Assembly (NCBI GenBank): GCA_934717895.1
Contig: CAKUZO010000003.1
Coordinates: forward strand, 1 to 49,641
DNA length: 49,641 nucleotides
Reading direction: 5' to 3'
DNA from: an uncultured Candidatus Melainabacteria bacterium
Lineage (GTDB): Bacteria > Cyanobacteriota > Vampirovibrionia > Gastranaerophilales > Gastranaerophilaceae
Below the pieces are notes generated by a model. The model saw nothing but the letters and a program-made list of their open reading frames with translations. It was not told the origin of the DNA and searched no databases. How positions within the stretch are numbered: position 1 is the first letter of the stretch; the number at the start of each line of letters is the position of its first letter. The translations under genes were made by a program, and so were the position numbers. Below, piece after piece: positions 1 to 7,819 of this stretch.

Positions 1-331
1 TGTTATAAGGAATAGTTCTGATAACCAGTGCACTTTTTCCTAATTGACGGCTTAAATTAACCCTAAAACGAGAAACCCCATGGATTTCAAATGCAAAATC
101 CAAATCAAAAACCGAGTTAACTTTCCCTTTAAAATGGGTTGGAAGCAATATATCATAAGCCAAAGATATATCAGCTTCGGTTAAAAGAGGCATGTCGACT
201 TTTGTTATTTTCCCATCAATTCTAATAACAGGGTGCTCATCTACCTGTAAATGCACATCAGAAGCCCCTATTGCAACTGCCTTCTTTAAAAAAGATAATA
301 TATTGAATTTCGAATTAAAATTATTTTCCAC
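1..331 (-). CDS. pilT: Type IV pilus retraction ATPase PilT, N-terminal part (cut by window edge)
   Basis: The complement encodes the first 110 residues of a PilT-type secretion ATPase, the hexameric motor that depolymerises type IV pili at the inner membrane for twitching motility. The N-terminal landmarks are visible: the stretch AVAIGASDVHL (about residues 18-28), HPVIRIDGKI, and GVSRFRVNLSRQ followed by IRTIP near the window edge. The Walker motifs lie outside the window. I place the start at GTG (329-331) because AGAGGAG lies about ten bases upstream and no ATG fits better. A prepilin-like gene at 12.6-13.2 kb supports a pilus or type II-like system in this organism. A PilB/GspE assignment is less likely because the N-terminal domain begins directly with the PilT-type segment. 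Confidence 0.85.
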   Translation of the reverse strand, partial: MENNFNSKFNILSFLKKAVAIGASDVHLQVDEHPVIRIDGKITKVDMPLLTEADISLAYDILLPTHFKGKVNSVFDLDFAFEIHGVSRFRVNLSRQLGKSALVIRTIPYN

Positions 332-468
332 GTAACAACTTCTCCTCTGTTATTATTTTAGCAAATATTAGTGATATTGGCAAGAAAAAAATATTTGTAA
401 CAAAAACTTAATAATTAAATATTAAAAAGGCAATTCTTTAAATAAAAAATACTTTATATAAATGTAAG

Positions 469-634
469 GGAAATCAAAATTACAAATTGGAAAAATAAAA
501 ATCGGATATTAAAACTAATCAAGTTCTTCAAATGGTTTGAATGCGATTAAAGAAAAGATTTATTTTATACTCTCTCTCTTAATATCCTCGTGTTTATTTA
601 ATGTTGCTAAATTTGCTTTTAGCAACTTTTTTTT
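469..634 (+). ncRNA. Candidate small structured RNA
   Basis: Three structural elements line up on the plus strand. GGATATTAA (504-512) can pair perfectly with TTAATATCC (579-587). Inside it, TTCAAA (527-532) and TTTGAA (536-541) form a tight hairpin. The segment ends in a nine-base-pair terminator stem with eight Ts (603-634). A weak promoter, TTCTTT-17-TATAAA (434-462), would start a transcript near 469. No open reading frame explains the terminator orientation. I do not recognise the family; 6S RNA was considered but the ends do not obviously pair. Both boundaries are inferred, and the 5' end is uncertain. Confidence 0.35.
603..634 (+). terminator. Intrinsic terminator, plus strand
   Basis: GTTGCTAAA (603-611) and TTTAGCAAC (618-626) form a perfect nine-pair stem with a six-base loop, followed by eight Ts. 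On the minus strand the downstream bases are ATTAAATAAA, a poor U-tract, so it does not look like the rsmG terminator. Confidence 0.7.
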
Positions 635-663
635 ATTTATAAAAGTACAATTGAGTAGACCGA

Positions 664-1257
664 TTACGATTTTGTTATAACTACCAAATTCCTTGTATGA
701 TTTTCAATTAAGGGTAAGTCGTATTGGATTATGTCAATCACTTTTGCATTATATTTCTTTAAAATATGTTGTGCTTCTTCAATTTCCTCTTGCGCCTTAA
801 TAGATTTATATGCAACAAAATATCCATCTTTTTTTAGGTGTGGAATTGCGTATTCTACGATTTTCCCAAGATTAGCAACGGCTCTTGATGTCACAATGTC
901 AAATTTTTTGTCTATATTTTCAACTCTTTCACAAATTGGCATCAAATTTTTGATGTCCAGAGTGTTTTTCATTGAAACAATTGCGTTAATCTTTTTTCTG
1001 ATGCTGTCTACTGCCGTGACAGAAATATTTGGATATGCAAGTGCGATTGGAACAGATGGAAAACCGCCGCCGGTGCCAAAATCCAACAGTTCTTTCGCTT
1101 CAAAGCCGTATTTCTCAAAAAATTTTTCTATCGCCAAACTGTCGAAAATATGTTTTTCCCACAAGTATTTTTCATCGTTTTTAGAAATCAAGTTTACTTT
1201 TGCGTTTTCTGTTAAAAAAGCTTTTATATAATTTTCAAAAAATTCTTTATCCTGCAT
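664..1257 (-). CDS. rsmG: 16S rRNA (guanine527-N7)-methyltransferase RsmG (GidB)
   Basis: This 197-residue protein matches the RsmG family in length and in its S-adenosylmethionine-binding motif, LLDFGTGGGFPSVPIAL (about residues 57-73), preceded by the family's HIFDSLA segment. RsmG methylates N7 of G527 in the 530 loop of 16S rRNA; loss is known in other bacteria to give low-level streptomycin resistance. The residues ITSRAVANL (about 121-130) also match the family. The gene starts inside the last 11 bases of the upstream P-loop/TPR gene, so the two are probably co-transcribed and translationally coupled. It is not next to mnmG or parAB as it is in many genomes. Confidence 0.92.
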   Translation of the reverse strand: MQDKEFFENYIKAFLTENAKVNLISKNDEKYLWEKHIFDSLAIEKFFEKYGFEAKELLDFGTGGGFPSVPIALAYPNISVTAVDSIRKKINAIVSMKNTLDIKNLMPICERVENIDKKFDIVTSRAVANLGKIVEYAIPHLKKDGYFVAYKSIKAQEEIEEAQHILKKYNAKVIDIIQYDLPLIENHTRNLVVITKS

Positions 1258-3574
1258 TATACACCTTTTTTATGTCATTAATTCGTTGTTCAATTTTTAC
1301 AATGTTGTCTTTTGTAAAATTATTTTGTGCTAATGATTTAGCCTTATCATAGTATTTGAGAGCCACTGCATAATCCTTTTGGTTATAATAAAAATCGCCA
1401 AGAGCTAAGTCTGATGATGCTATATAAAAAGGCTCATTTAATTCTGTTGCACAGTTTTTTGCTCGTTTCAGGTATGCGAACGATTTATTTTTATCAGTAA
1501 TCATTTCCGAAAGTTTCATTGCAGATACGTAAATTCCGTTATTATTTTGAGTTATCTCATCTAGTCTAAGGCTTTCTTGTAAGTATTTTATTGCAATCTC
1601 TGTTTTTCCGTGTTCATCAAAAATTGTAGCAAGATTTGAAAGCGTTGATGATAAAAATTTGTTAATTTTTGGATCTTGCGATGTTTCAACACATTTTTTA
1701 TAAAATTTTACGGCTGTCTCAATATCGCCTTCTTCGTCACAATTTAGGGCGTATTTGAAATACACTTCTGCAAGTACGGTTTTTTCTATACCTGTTGTAG
1801 AACTTGGTAATGCTGTTTTTATATTGTTTCCTGTAATACTTGCCAATAAAAGCTCTGATTTAAGCTTTAAGTTTGGAGAAATTGTTTCCAGTAAAATTTC
1901 TTTCAAAATCTTTTCTGCTTTATCTCTTTTGAAGGTTATATAAAATATATTTGCAATTTCGTACTTGCATTCGTTAATTTTTTCTGTGTCACCGGTCGAA
2001 ACATAGAATTCTTCTGCAAGTTCATAATATTTTTGGGCGTTGAACCAGTCAGATAATTTATAGAAGTTTTCACCGAGTTTGGTATATAAAATCGGTAAAA
2101 AAGTGTAGAAATCATCGTCTTTATTCATTGTTAATGCTTTTTGCAAAATCATTATGACTTTTTTATAGTTGAATTTTTCCTCTTCTTTTTTAGCAAGATT
2201 AAGAAGGTTGATTAGTGACAGGTTTTTAATTTCGTCAAGAGTTTGTTGATTTTTTGCCGAAATATCGACAAACGTATTTATAGAATCTGCAATTTTATTC
2301 ATAATTGCAAGCTCATTTTCCTCAGAATCGAAAACAAATGAGATTTTTTTGATTTGCTCGTCTTTTTCTTCTTTTGTTTGAGGAATTTCTTCTGCAACTT
2401 TTTGTTCAATAAATTGAACTTCCGGAACAGGTTTTTGCGGTAAGACAGGTTTTTTCGGAATAAATAAGCTGTGAAATTCGATTTCTGCACGCATTGTTTG
2501 GCGGGAAATAAGCAAATCCCTTTCAAGCGGTTTGAGCGGAAGTTGAGTTTTGTATAATTCCACACAGCTTTTGTGGATTTTTACTGCAATGTTGTCTGCG
2601 ATTGAGTTTTGTGAGATGTCTTTGTAGTAATCTTGAAGGTAAATTAAAGAACCTTCGCGTGTCAAAATCATGTTGTCGACAAAGTATGCGATGCGTTCTG
2701 CATTATACAAGTTTAATGTTTTTAAAAGCTTTACGTTTACAGGGTGACGCATAATCGTCAAAAACCTTAATAAGTGACCACTTACAGGATCAACAAGCGA
2801 CAGAGCCTCTCTCAATATAAACTCATTGAAAGACAAAAAGCTCTTTGTGTAGCCTGATAAAAAATCAATCAAATTTAGTTTTCTTGCTTGCATTACTTTT
2901 ATTGCAAGAGTTGTGTAAAAATAGTAGCCACGTGAATATTTGTATAATTCATCTGATAATGGCCCGATTTGCTTGAAATCTTCTGATTTAAGATATTTTT
3001 CAAAAATCCCTTTTTCAAGAGCTGAAATTGCAACACGTTCAAAGTTTTCGCCAAAATCTGTGTAGTCGAATTTTCTGCCGATTAAAACAATTTTAACATT
3101 TGTTAATTTCGATATATGCAGAATAAAGTCAAGGATTTCTTGTTTGTTGTTCTTTAAAATCTGTTCAAAAGAGTTGATAACAACTACAACAGGTTTTAAT
3201 ATGGAATCAAAATAGGCGTTGATTTTCTGGGTAAAATTTTCGGTTCTTGCTTTTGGGAATTGAATAACTCCTTGTGCAGTCAGTCTTTTAAAGTTGTCAA
3301 AAAATTCAAGCAAAATATCATCTAAGATAGTTGTTTCAAAACAGTTGTATCTAAGTGTAACAACGTCTTCGCTCAAAAAAGAAAGTGCTTGATTTACAAC
3401 CATAACTTTTCCTGTTCCCATAAACCCGTTTACCAGTAATAGTGGAGTGTCTGAGTTAAAAAAGTTTACAATCTTTTCGATTTGGGCAAGGTTGTTTTCG
3501 ATAAGGAACGGATTAATTCCAATATCTTGCTTTTGAATTGTTTTTTTGTCGACAGCCTCTTTTATGAATTCCAT
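1247..3574 (-). CDS. P-loop NTPase with C-terminal TPR repeats (STAND-like)
   Basis: A 775-residue soluble protein. The N-terminal third looks like an AAA/STAND ATPase: a P-loop-like GFMGTGKV at 50-57, a Walker B-like strand PVVVVINSFEQ at about 128-138, and KIVLIGRKFD at 161-170 in a sensor position. Two key positions are unusual: Val replaces the Ser/Thr after the Walker A lysine, and Asn replaces the Walker B Asp. A proline-rich linker (about 383-405) leads to TPR-type helical repeats from about 430 to the end, including a clear unit near GDFYYNQKDYAVALKYYDKA. There is no signal peptide or membrane span. The start has no Shine-Dalgarno sequence but sits six bases from a -10 box. The specific function is unknown; signalling or scaffold roles are typical of this architecture. 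Confidence 0.7.
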   Translation of the reverse strand: MEFIKEAVDKKTIQKQDIGINPFLIENNLAQIEKIVNFFNSDTPLLLVNGFMGTGKVMVVNQALSFLSEDVVTLRYNCFETTILDDILLEFFDNFKRLTAQGVIQFPKARTENFTQKINAYFDSILKPVVVVINSFEQILKNNKQEILDFILHISKLTNVKIVLIGRKFDYTDFGENFERVAISALEKGIFEKYLKSEDFKQIGPLSDELYKYSRGYYFYTTLAIKVMQARKLNLIDFLSGYTKSFLSFNEFILREALSLVDPVSGHLLRFLTIMRHPVNVKLLKTLNLYNAERIAYFVDNMILTREGSLIYLQDYYKDISQNSIADNIAVKIHKSCVELYKTQLPLKPLERDLLISRQTMRAEIEFHSLFIPKKPVLPQKPVPEVQFIEQKVAEEIPQTKEEKDEQIKKISFVFDSEENELAIMNKIADSINTFVDISAKNQQTLDEIKNLSLINLLNLAKKEEEKFNYKKVIMILQKALTMNKDDDFYTFLPILYTKLGENFYKLSDWFNAQKYYELAEEFYVSTGDTEKINECKYEIANIFYITFKRDKAEKILKEILLETISPNLKLKSELLLASITGNNIKTALPSSTTGIEKTVLAEVYFKYALNCDEEGDIETAVKFYKKCVETSQDPKINKFLSSTLSNLATIFDEHGKTEIAIKYLQESLRLDEITQNNNGIYVSAMKLSEMITDKNKSFAYLKRAKNCATELNEPFYIASSDLALGDFYYNQKDYAVALKYYDKAKSLAQNNFTKDNIVKIEQRINDIKKVYNAG

Positions 3575-3580
3575 AAAGCT

Positions 3581-3609
3581 ATATTAATAGATTTCTTAAA
3601 ATTTTGCAA
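3581..3609 (-). promoter_or_regulatory. Minus-strand promoter of the P-loop/TPR gene, leaderless type
   Basis: On the minus strand TTGCAA (3609-3604), a 17-base spacer and TAATAT (3586-3581) form a good sigma-70 promoter. Only six bases separate the -10 box from the ATG at 3574, and no Shine-Dalgarno sequence is present, so transcription would start at or next to the A of the start codon. Confidence 0.55.
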
Positions 3610-3632
3610 ATACAAAATTTTTATAGTACAAT
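3604..3632 (+). promoter_or_regulatory. Plus-strand promoter of the small membrane protein / M23 / lptD block
   Basis: TTGCAA (3604-3609), 17 bases, TACAAT (3627-3632). The -35 hexamer is palindromic and is the same six bases used by the divergent minus-strand promoter. Start expected near 3639, giving a leader of about 23 bases with the ribosome-binding site GAGGGG. Confidence 0.6.
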
Positions 3633-3661
3633 TTCAGTATAACAGATATGAGGGGAAACTT

Positions 3662-3766
3662 ATGGAATTTTTTAGAAAACATCAAAGAGCTATTATAGCA
3701 GTAATTGCAGTCACATTCATTGCATGGACTGTTGGCTTAATGTTGTTACCTCTTATGGTTAAGTAG
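3662..3766 (+). CDS. Small single-span membrane protein, 34 residues
   Basis: A short reading frame beginning at ATG 3662 after a strong ribosome-binding site (GAGGGGAAACTT) and a good promoter. It encodes a basic N-terminus (MEFFRKHQR) and one hydrophobic helix from about residue 10 to 32, ending LMVK. A longer frame open from 3482 has no ribosome-binding site and would overlap the divergent gene, so I reject that start. The sequence resembles the N-terminal anchor of SurA/PpiD-like proteins, but nothing follows it. It lies five bases before the M23 peptidase gene and heads an envelope operon. Function unknown. Confidence 0.6.
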   Translation: MEFFRKHQRAIIAVIAVTFIAWTVGLMLLPLMVK

Positions 3767-3771
3767 AAGAT

Positions 3772-4890
3772 ATGAGAAAATTTATAAAAAAACTTTTTAT
3801 AGTTATAATGGCTTTGCTTATAGGGAATGTGGGCTTGATGGCTGAGGCAAATCAACTAAAAACAATTCAGCATAAGCAAAGAGTTACGCATGAAAAAATT
3901 AAGCGTCTTAGAGCGTTGGAACACCTTGAAAAGAACAAACTTTACAAGAACCAGCAAAGGCTTGAACAGACATCTAATAATCTCCAACAATCAAAGAACA
4001 GATACACTTCTCTGGAAGGGCAACTTGCTCAGATGGAGAGAGATTTGAATGCGTCAGTTGCAGAGTTTAATCAAGCAAATGTTGACATGCGCAAACGTAT
4101 AAGACAGGTTTACAAAAATCAAAGAACTGGCATGTTTCAGTTGATTTTGACCGCAAAAGATTTGAATTCGCTATTAGATGTTGTTTATTTCGAGAAAATT
4201 GTTTTGAAAAAAGACTATGCAAGGATTATGGCTGTTCGTGCAAAATCTCAACGAATTGCGGCTATGAAAAGAGATATCCAGTCTAAGAAGATAGCTTTGG
4301 CGCAATCAATTGAGGCTATTAATTCTCAACAAAAAGAATTGAAGTCTTCTATTGCAATGAACCAAAACATGATTAACAAGTATAAGTCAGACAGAAAAAC
4401 ATACGAACGTGCCGAAAGAGAACTTGCAAGACAGTCTGCAAGTATTCAGAGTATGATTGCAAGAAACAGAGGCGGTTCAACTGTAAGGATTACATCGACC
4501 GGATTTATGAGACCGATTGGTGGAAGAATTACTTCTCCTTTTGGTTGGCGAACTCACCCAATATTTAATAGTAGAACATTCCACTCAGGAGTTGATATTG
4601 CGGGGCCAAATCATGGAAGTATTCATGCTTCAAATTCCGGAAAGGTAATTTATTCCGGGTGGTATGGCGGATATGGTAAGGTTGTAATTTTAGATCACGG
4701 TGTTGTGAATGGAAAGCCGACAACTACTTTGTATGCACACATGTCATCTATAAAAGTGGGTCAGGGACAATTTGTTCATAAGGGAGATGTTGTCGGATAT
4801 GAAGGAACAACAGGTTACAGTACAGGGCCACATGTTCACTTTGAGGTAAGAATTAACGGAAAACCTAATAATCCGTTGAATTATATTTAG
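3772..4890 (+). CDS. M23 family metallopeptidase with coiled coil (EnvC/NlpD-like)
   Basis: An exported 372-residue peptidoglycan hydrolase or hydrolase activator. A signal peptide occupies residues 1 to about 25 (MRKFIKKLFIVIMALL...MAEA). A long coiled coil, rich in Lys, Glu and Gln, runs from about 27 to 235. The LytM/M23 domain covers about 245-372, with zinc ligands H271 and D275 (FHSGVDIAG), H323 in LYAHMSS, and the H354-V-H356 motif, so the domain looks catalytically intact, unlike E. coli EnvC. The coiled-coil plus LytM layout is that of EnvC, which controls septal amidases. It is followed 21 bases later by lptD, so outer-envelope and cell-wall functions appear linked in one transcript. 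Confidence 0.88.
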   Translation: MRKFIKKLFIVIMALLIGNVGLMAEANQLKTIQHKQRVTHEKIKRLRALEHLEKNKLYKNQQRLEQTSNNLQQSKNRYTSLEGQLAQMERDLNASVAEFNQANVDMRKRIRQVYKNQRTGMFQLILTAKDLNSLLDVVYFEKIVLKKDYARIMAVRAKSQRIAAMKRDIQSKKIALAQSIEAINSQQKELKSSIAMNQNMINKYKSDRKTYERAERELARQSASIQSMIARNRGGSTVRITSTGFMRPIGGRITSPFGWRTHPIFNSRTFHSGVDIAGPNHGSIHASNSGKVIYSGWYGGYGKVVILDHGVVNGKPTTTLYAHMSSIKVGQGQFVHKGDVVGYEGTTGYSTGPHVHFEVRINGKPNNPLNYI

Positions 4891-4911
4891 GATAATTGTG
4901 TAGGTAAAAAA

Positions 4912-7161
4912 TTGAAAAAGTATTTATTAATAACAGCTTTAATATTGTCAACAATAATCCAACCGGTTTTTGCAACTGGTTCAATGAACAGTTCTGAGGA
5001 GTTGGAAGAATTATTTAATGAAGGATTTTATGAGTCACCTTTGGGAGCAAAAATGCCGGAAGCGACAGTCGTTGAAGGCAGTACAATAAACCCTGTTCGA
5101 GGCATGCCTCTTTTTAAAAAAACTCGTATTAAGGTCACAAATAAATTAAGAGAACGCAACTACAAAAAAAAGTTAAAGTTGATTGAACGAGAAAAACAGG
5201 AACAAGCTAAGGAAGAAGCAGAAGAAAATGCAAAATTGAATAAAGAATTGAATATTAATTTTGCAGATCCGCTAAAAACTATTGATCAAGAACAACAAGC
5301 TGGTTCTAAATCAGATAAAAAATCAAGTAAAAAGAAACTTTCAAAAGGACAGAAGTCTGATGAGGTTATGGAATTGGAAGGCGGAGTAAAACAGCAAGTT
5401 ACTCCAAATGACGTTACACTTGATGCTGATAATATTGATTATGATGACAAAACAATGGATTTGATAGCAACCGGCAACCCTGTTTTGGTCTTTCCACCCC
5501 AAAACGTTACTATAAAAGCTGATAAAATTGTTTATAATAAGGCTTCAAATGTTTTGAAAGCTTATGGAACGGTTGAGGTAATTCGTGACGGTAAGAGTGT
5601 ATTTGGTGATTTCTTACAAGTCAATATGAACGAAGAAGATGCATTTCTAGATAATATGCATACCAAAGAATCTATTGTGGATATGAAATCTGAAAAAGCT
5701 GAAATGACAGATGACAAAATTACCTTGTACAAAGGGCGAATTGAGTCAAAAGATTCGTATATTTTAGATTTTCATACAAGAATGATTGGCGGTAATTTTT
5801 TCAATAATCTGATAATTGATGAAGACGATAAGTCTGAAATTTTTTCAGGAACCGGTGATACTGCAATTAATGTAAAAGCTAAGGAAGTTGAAATAAATGC
5901 TAAAAAATACAACGATGTTGTAACTTTAAGAAAAGCCCAATTTTATATGGGAGATGTTCATTTATTTAATTATCCGGTGATATCTGTTCACACGAACAAG
6001 AAACATGAGTTTTTTGATGCAAATTATCCGGAATTTGGTTCAAGAGGTCGTTTGGGCATGTTTGCAGGTCCGGGGTTTGTGTTTGATACCCCATTACAAG
6101 AGGGGTCTACATTAAAGTTAATGCCGATTATAAATAGTAAAAGCGGTATTGGTTTTGGTGGATTGGCAAAATATCGAAGCGCCACAAACTATACCGATTT
6201 TGGGTATGGTTCTGCCGCTGATGTTTTTATATTAAGAGGTAAACAATTCTTAGACGACAAATTATATATGCAATATGGTGCAAATTCATACTTGAATGAA
6301 TGGTGGTTTGGACCTAGAATGCCAAAATATGCTGCTGAATTGATTTACCATGATAGAGCAGTAATACCTTCTACAATTGGGGAAGGGTTGGATTTAAGAT
6401 TTAAACACCGTGCAAGTTTTGGTTATATGCAAAACAATGATTATAACAGGCATGGTGAACATTATCTTGCTGATAACATTGGAACAACTAGAACCAGATA
6501 TATGGCAGAAGTCGGGCAATCATTGTATAATTATGTGGATAAAGAAAAAAGAATATCTTTTAATGCTTCTTTGATGTTGCAAGGTAGTGCGGCATTGTAT
6601 GGTACCGGTGATACCCAGTTTGTCGGTAGAGTTGGGCCATTTGTGCATTCTCAGGTTAAAAACTGGATGCAAGATGTTGGCTTCTATATGGCTGCATATC
6701 AAGATAATTCTCCATTACAAATGTACGATGCATATAGATATGGGCATTCGATGTTTGTAATAAGAGAATCTTTAAGATTGTGTAAATATGTAACGGTTGC
6801 TTGGTCAGGTGTTATAAGAACTGATAGTAGGAATTCTATTGCAAATAACGATATGTTCCAAGAAAATTCGTTTATTTTGGCATTTGGACCGGACGATTTT
6901 AAGATAAGTGTCGGTTATGACTGGGTTAGACAGCAAACTTATTTTTCTTTCGTATTAGCGATGGATACAAAGGGCTCATCATTGGATTATGAAAAAATGG
7001 TTATAAAAAATCCTGACAGACTTGCAAGAAGTAATCGTGAAGAGCCGGAATTGAAGGTTTATGATGCTGAAAATAATACAAGTGACAACAAACCAATTGC
7101 TAAAAAAATGATGTATGCAGAGGTTATTGATATTGAAGATCCTAATAGGGAGCAGCTATAA
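4912..7161 (+). CDS. lptD: LPS-assembly outer-membrane protein LptD (OstA family)
   Basis: 749 residues, close to the usual LptD size. TTG is used as start; it opens directly into a signal peptide (MKKYLLITALILSTIIQPVFA). A charged, low-complexity linker (about 75-155) precedes an OstA/LptA-like jellyroll domain (from about 162, DVTLDADNIDYDDKTMDL, to about 260), which in LptD receives lipopolysaccharide from the periplasmic bridge. The remainder is a beta-rich region with the alternating pattern of an outer-membrane barrel, inserting LPS into the outer leaflet. The cysteine pairs of the E. coli protein are absent; I see a single Cys in the barrel. The stop overlaps the next gene's ATG by one base. 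lpxI and lpxB just downstream support the assignment. Confidence 0.85.
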   Translation: MKKYLLITALILSTIIQPVFATGSMNSSEELEELFNEGFYESPLGAKMPEATVVEGSTINPVRGMPLFKKTRIKVTNKLRERNYKKKLKLIEREKQEQAKEEAEENAKLNKELNINFADPLKTIDQEQQAGSKSDKKSSKKKLSKGQKSDEVMELEGGVKQQVTPNDVTLDADNIDYDDKTMDLIATGNPVLVFPPQNVTIKADKIVYNKASNVLKAYGTVEVIRDGKSVFGDFLQVNMNEEDAFLDNMHTKESIVDMKSEKAEMTDDKITLYKGRIESKDSYILDFHTRMIGGNFFNNLIIDEDDKSEIFSGTGDTAINVKAKEVEINAKKYNDVVTLRKAQFYMGDVHLFNYPVISVHTNKKHEFFDANYPEFGSRGRLGMFAGPGFVFDTPLQEGSTLKLMPIINSKSGIGFGGLAKYRSATNYTDFGYGSAADVFILRGKQFLDDKLYMQYGANSYLNEWWFGPRMPKYAAELIYHDRAVIPSTIGEGLDLRFKHRASFGYMQNNDYNRHGEHYLADNIGTTRTRYMAEVGQSLYNYVDKEKRISFNASLMLQGSAALYGTGDTQFVGRVGPFVHSQVKNWMQDVGFYMAAYQDNSPLQMYDAYRYGHSMFVIRESLRLCKYVTVAWSGVIRTDSRNSIANNDMFQENSFILAFGPDDFKISVGYDWVRQQTYFSFVLAMDTKGSSLDYEKMVIKNPDRLARSNREEPELKVYDAENNTSDNKPIAKKMMYAEVIDIEDPNREQL

Positions 7162-7787
7162 TGAATAAATTAGATAACTTAAAAAAAGAATTAATAGAAT
7201 ATGGAAAACTTGCCGGTGTTAAAAATTTTACTCCTGGGTATTCTGGAAATTTTTCTGCTCGATATGGTGACAAAATATTGATTACAACTTCCGGTTCGTC
7301 AAATGGCTACTTGTCCGAAGAAGATCTTGTTTTGATGGATTTTGAAGGCAAATCTTTGGAAGAGGGGAAGAAGCCATCATCTGAGAAAATGTTACATGTG
7401 GAATTTTATAACCAAAGACCTGATGTAAACTACATAATTCATGTTCACCCTGTATTTTTGAGTTCGTTTGCGTGTTGTAAAATAGCTTTGGACGAACCGA
7501 TTATGGCGGAAAATGTTTTTTATTTCGGGCAAATTCCGCTTGCGGAGTATGGACTTCCGGGATCTATGGATTTGGTTGAAAAAACAGCAAAGTATTTTAA
7601 AGATTATGATGCTATATTGATGGCAAATCATGGGTTTGTTGTCGGAGACAAAACTATAAAGGACGCTTTTTTAAAGTTGGAACTTGCAGAAAGCTATGCT
7701 CAGGTTGTGTTTAATACCAAAATGATGGGTGGCGCTGTGTTGTTTAATCAAGAACAAGTTGATGAGATAAATTCTCTAAAAAAATAA
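7161..7787 (+). CDS. Class II aldolase/adducin family protein
   Basis: A 208-residue zinc-dependent aldolase of the fuculose-/rhamnulose-phosphate aldolase or methylthioribulose-phosphate dehydratase type. The expected features are present: an N-terminal phosphate-binding GYSGNFSAR (26-34), SSG-like TTSGSSNGY, catalytic E75 in KPSSEKMLH, zinc ligands H94 and H96 in the HVHP motif, and H157 in MANHGF. Sequence alone does not fix the substrate. The gene begins on the last base of lptD (TAATG), so translation is probably coupled. Its place inside an LPS block might point to a sugar-phosphate or heptose-related role, but that is only inference. Confidence 0.82.
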   Translation: MNKLDNLKKELIEYGKLAGVKNFTPGYSGNFSARYGDKILITTSGSSNGYLSEEDLVLMDFEGKSLEEGKKPSSEKMLHVEFYNQRPDVNYIIHVHPVFLSSFACCKIALDEPIMAENVFYFGQIPLAEYGLPGSMDLVEKTAKYFKDYDAILMANHGFVVGDKTIKDAFLKLELAESYAQVVFNTKMMGGAVLFNQEQVDEINSLKK

Positions 7788-7790
7788 TTG

Positions 7791-7799
7791 TGATATAAT
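7791..7799 (+). promoter_or_regulatory. Extended -10 promoter ahead of lpxI
   Basis: TGATATAAT, a perfect extended -10 element, lies immediately after the aldolase stop; a poor -35 (TTCTCT, 7771-7776) is 17 bases upstream. It leaves a leader of about 14 bases with the ribosome-binding site AAGAGG, so lpxI-lpxB can be transcribed separately from lptD. Confidence 0.55.
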
Positions 7800-7819
7800 C
7801 AAGTAAAAGAGGAAAATAA

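Larger units (their letters stand above)
332..663. other. Gene-free stretch with a candidate structured RNA
   Basis: This 332-base spacer lies between pilT and rsmG, both on the minus strand. It is very A/T-rich and has no credible reading frame. Its right half holds an intrinsic terminator pointing along the plus strand although no plus-strand gene precedes it, plus a long-range stem; see the ncRNA entry. I see nothing else in the left half apart from the pilT ribosome-binding site at 339-348. Confidence 0.6.

Noticed and set aside
731..1231. 166-residue plus-strand frame over rsmG
   Set aside because: Antisense to a clearly conserved methyltransferase, no ribosome-binding site, composition of a mirrored frame.
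2299..2565. Lys-rich minus-strand frame of 88 residues
   Set aside because: It lies wholly inside the P-loop/TPR gene in another frame, and its composition is that of a frame shadow.
3482..3661. N-terminal extension of the 34-residue membrane protein
   Set aside because: It would start inside the divergent P-loop/TPR gene and read through its promoter; the strong ribosome-binding site is at the internal ATG.
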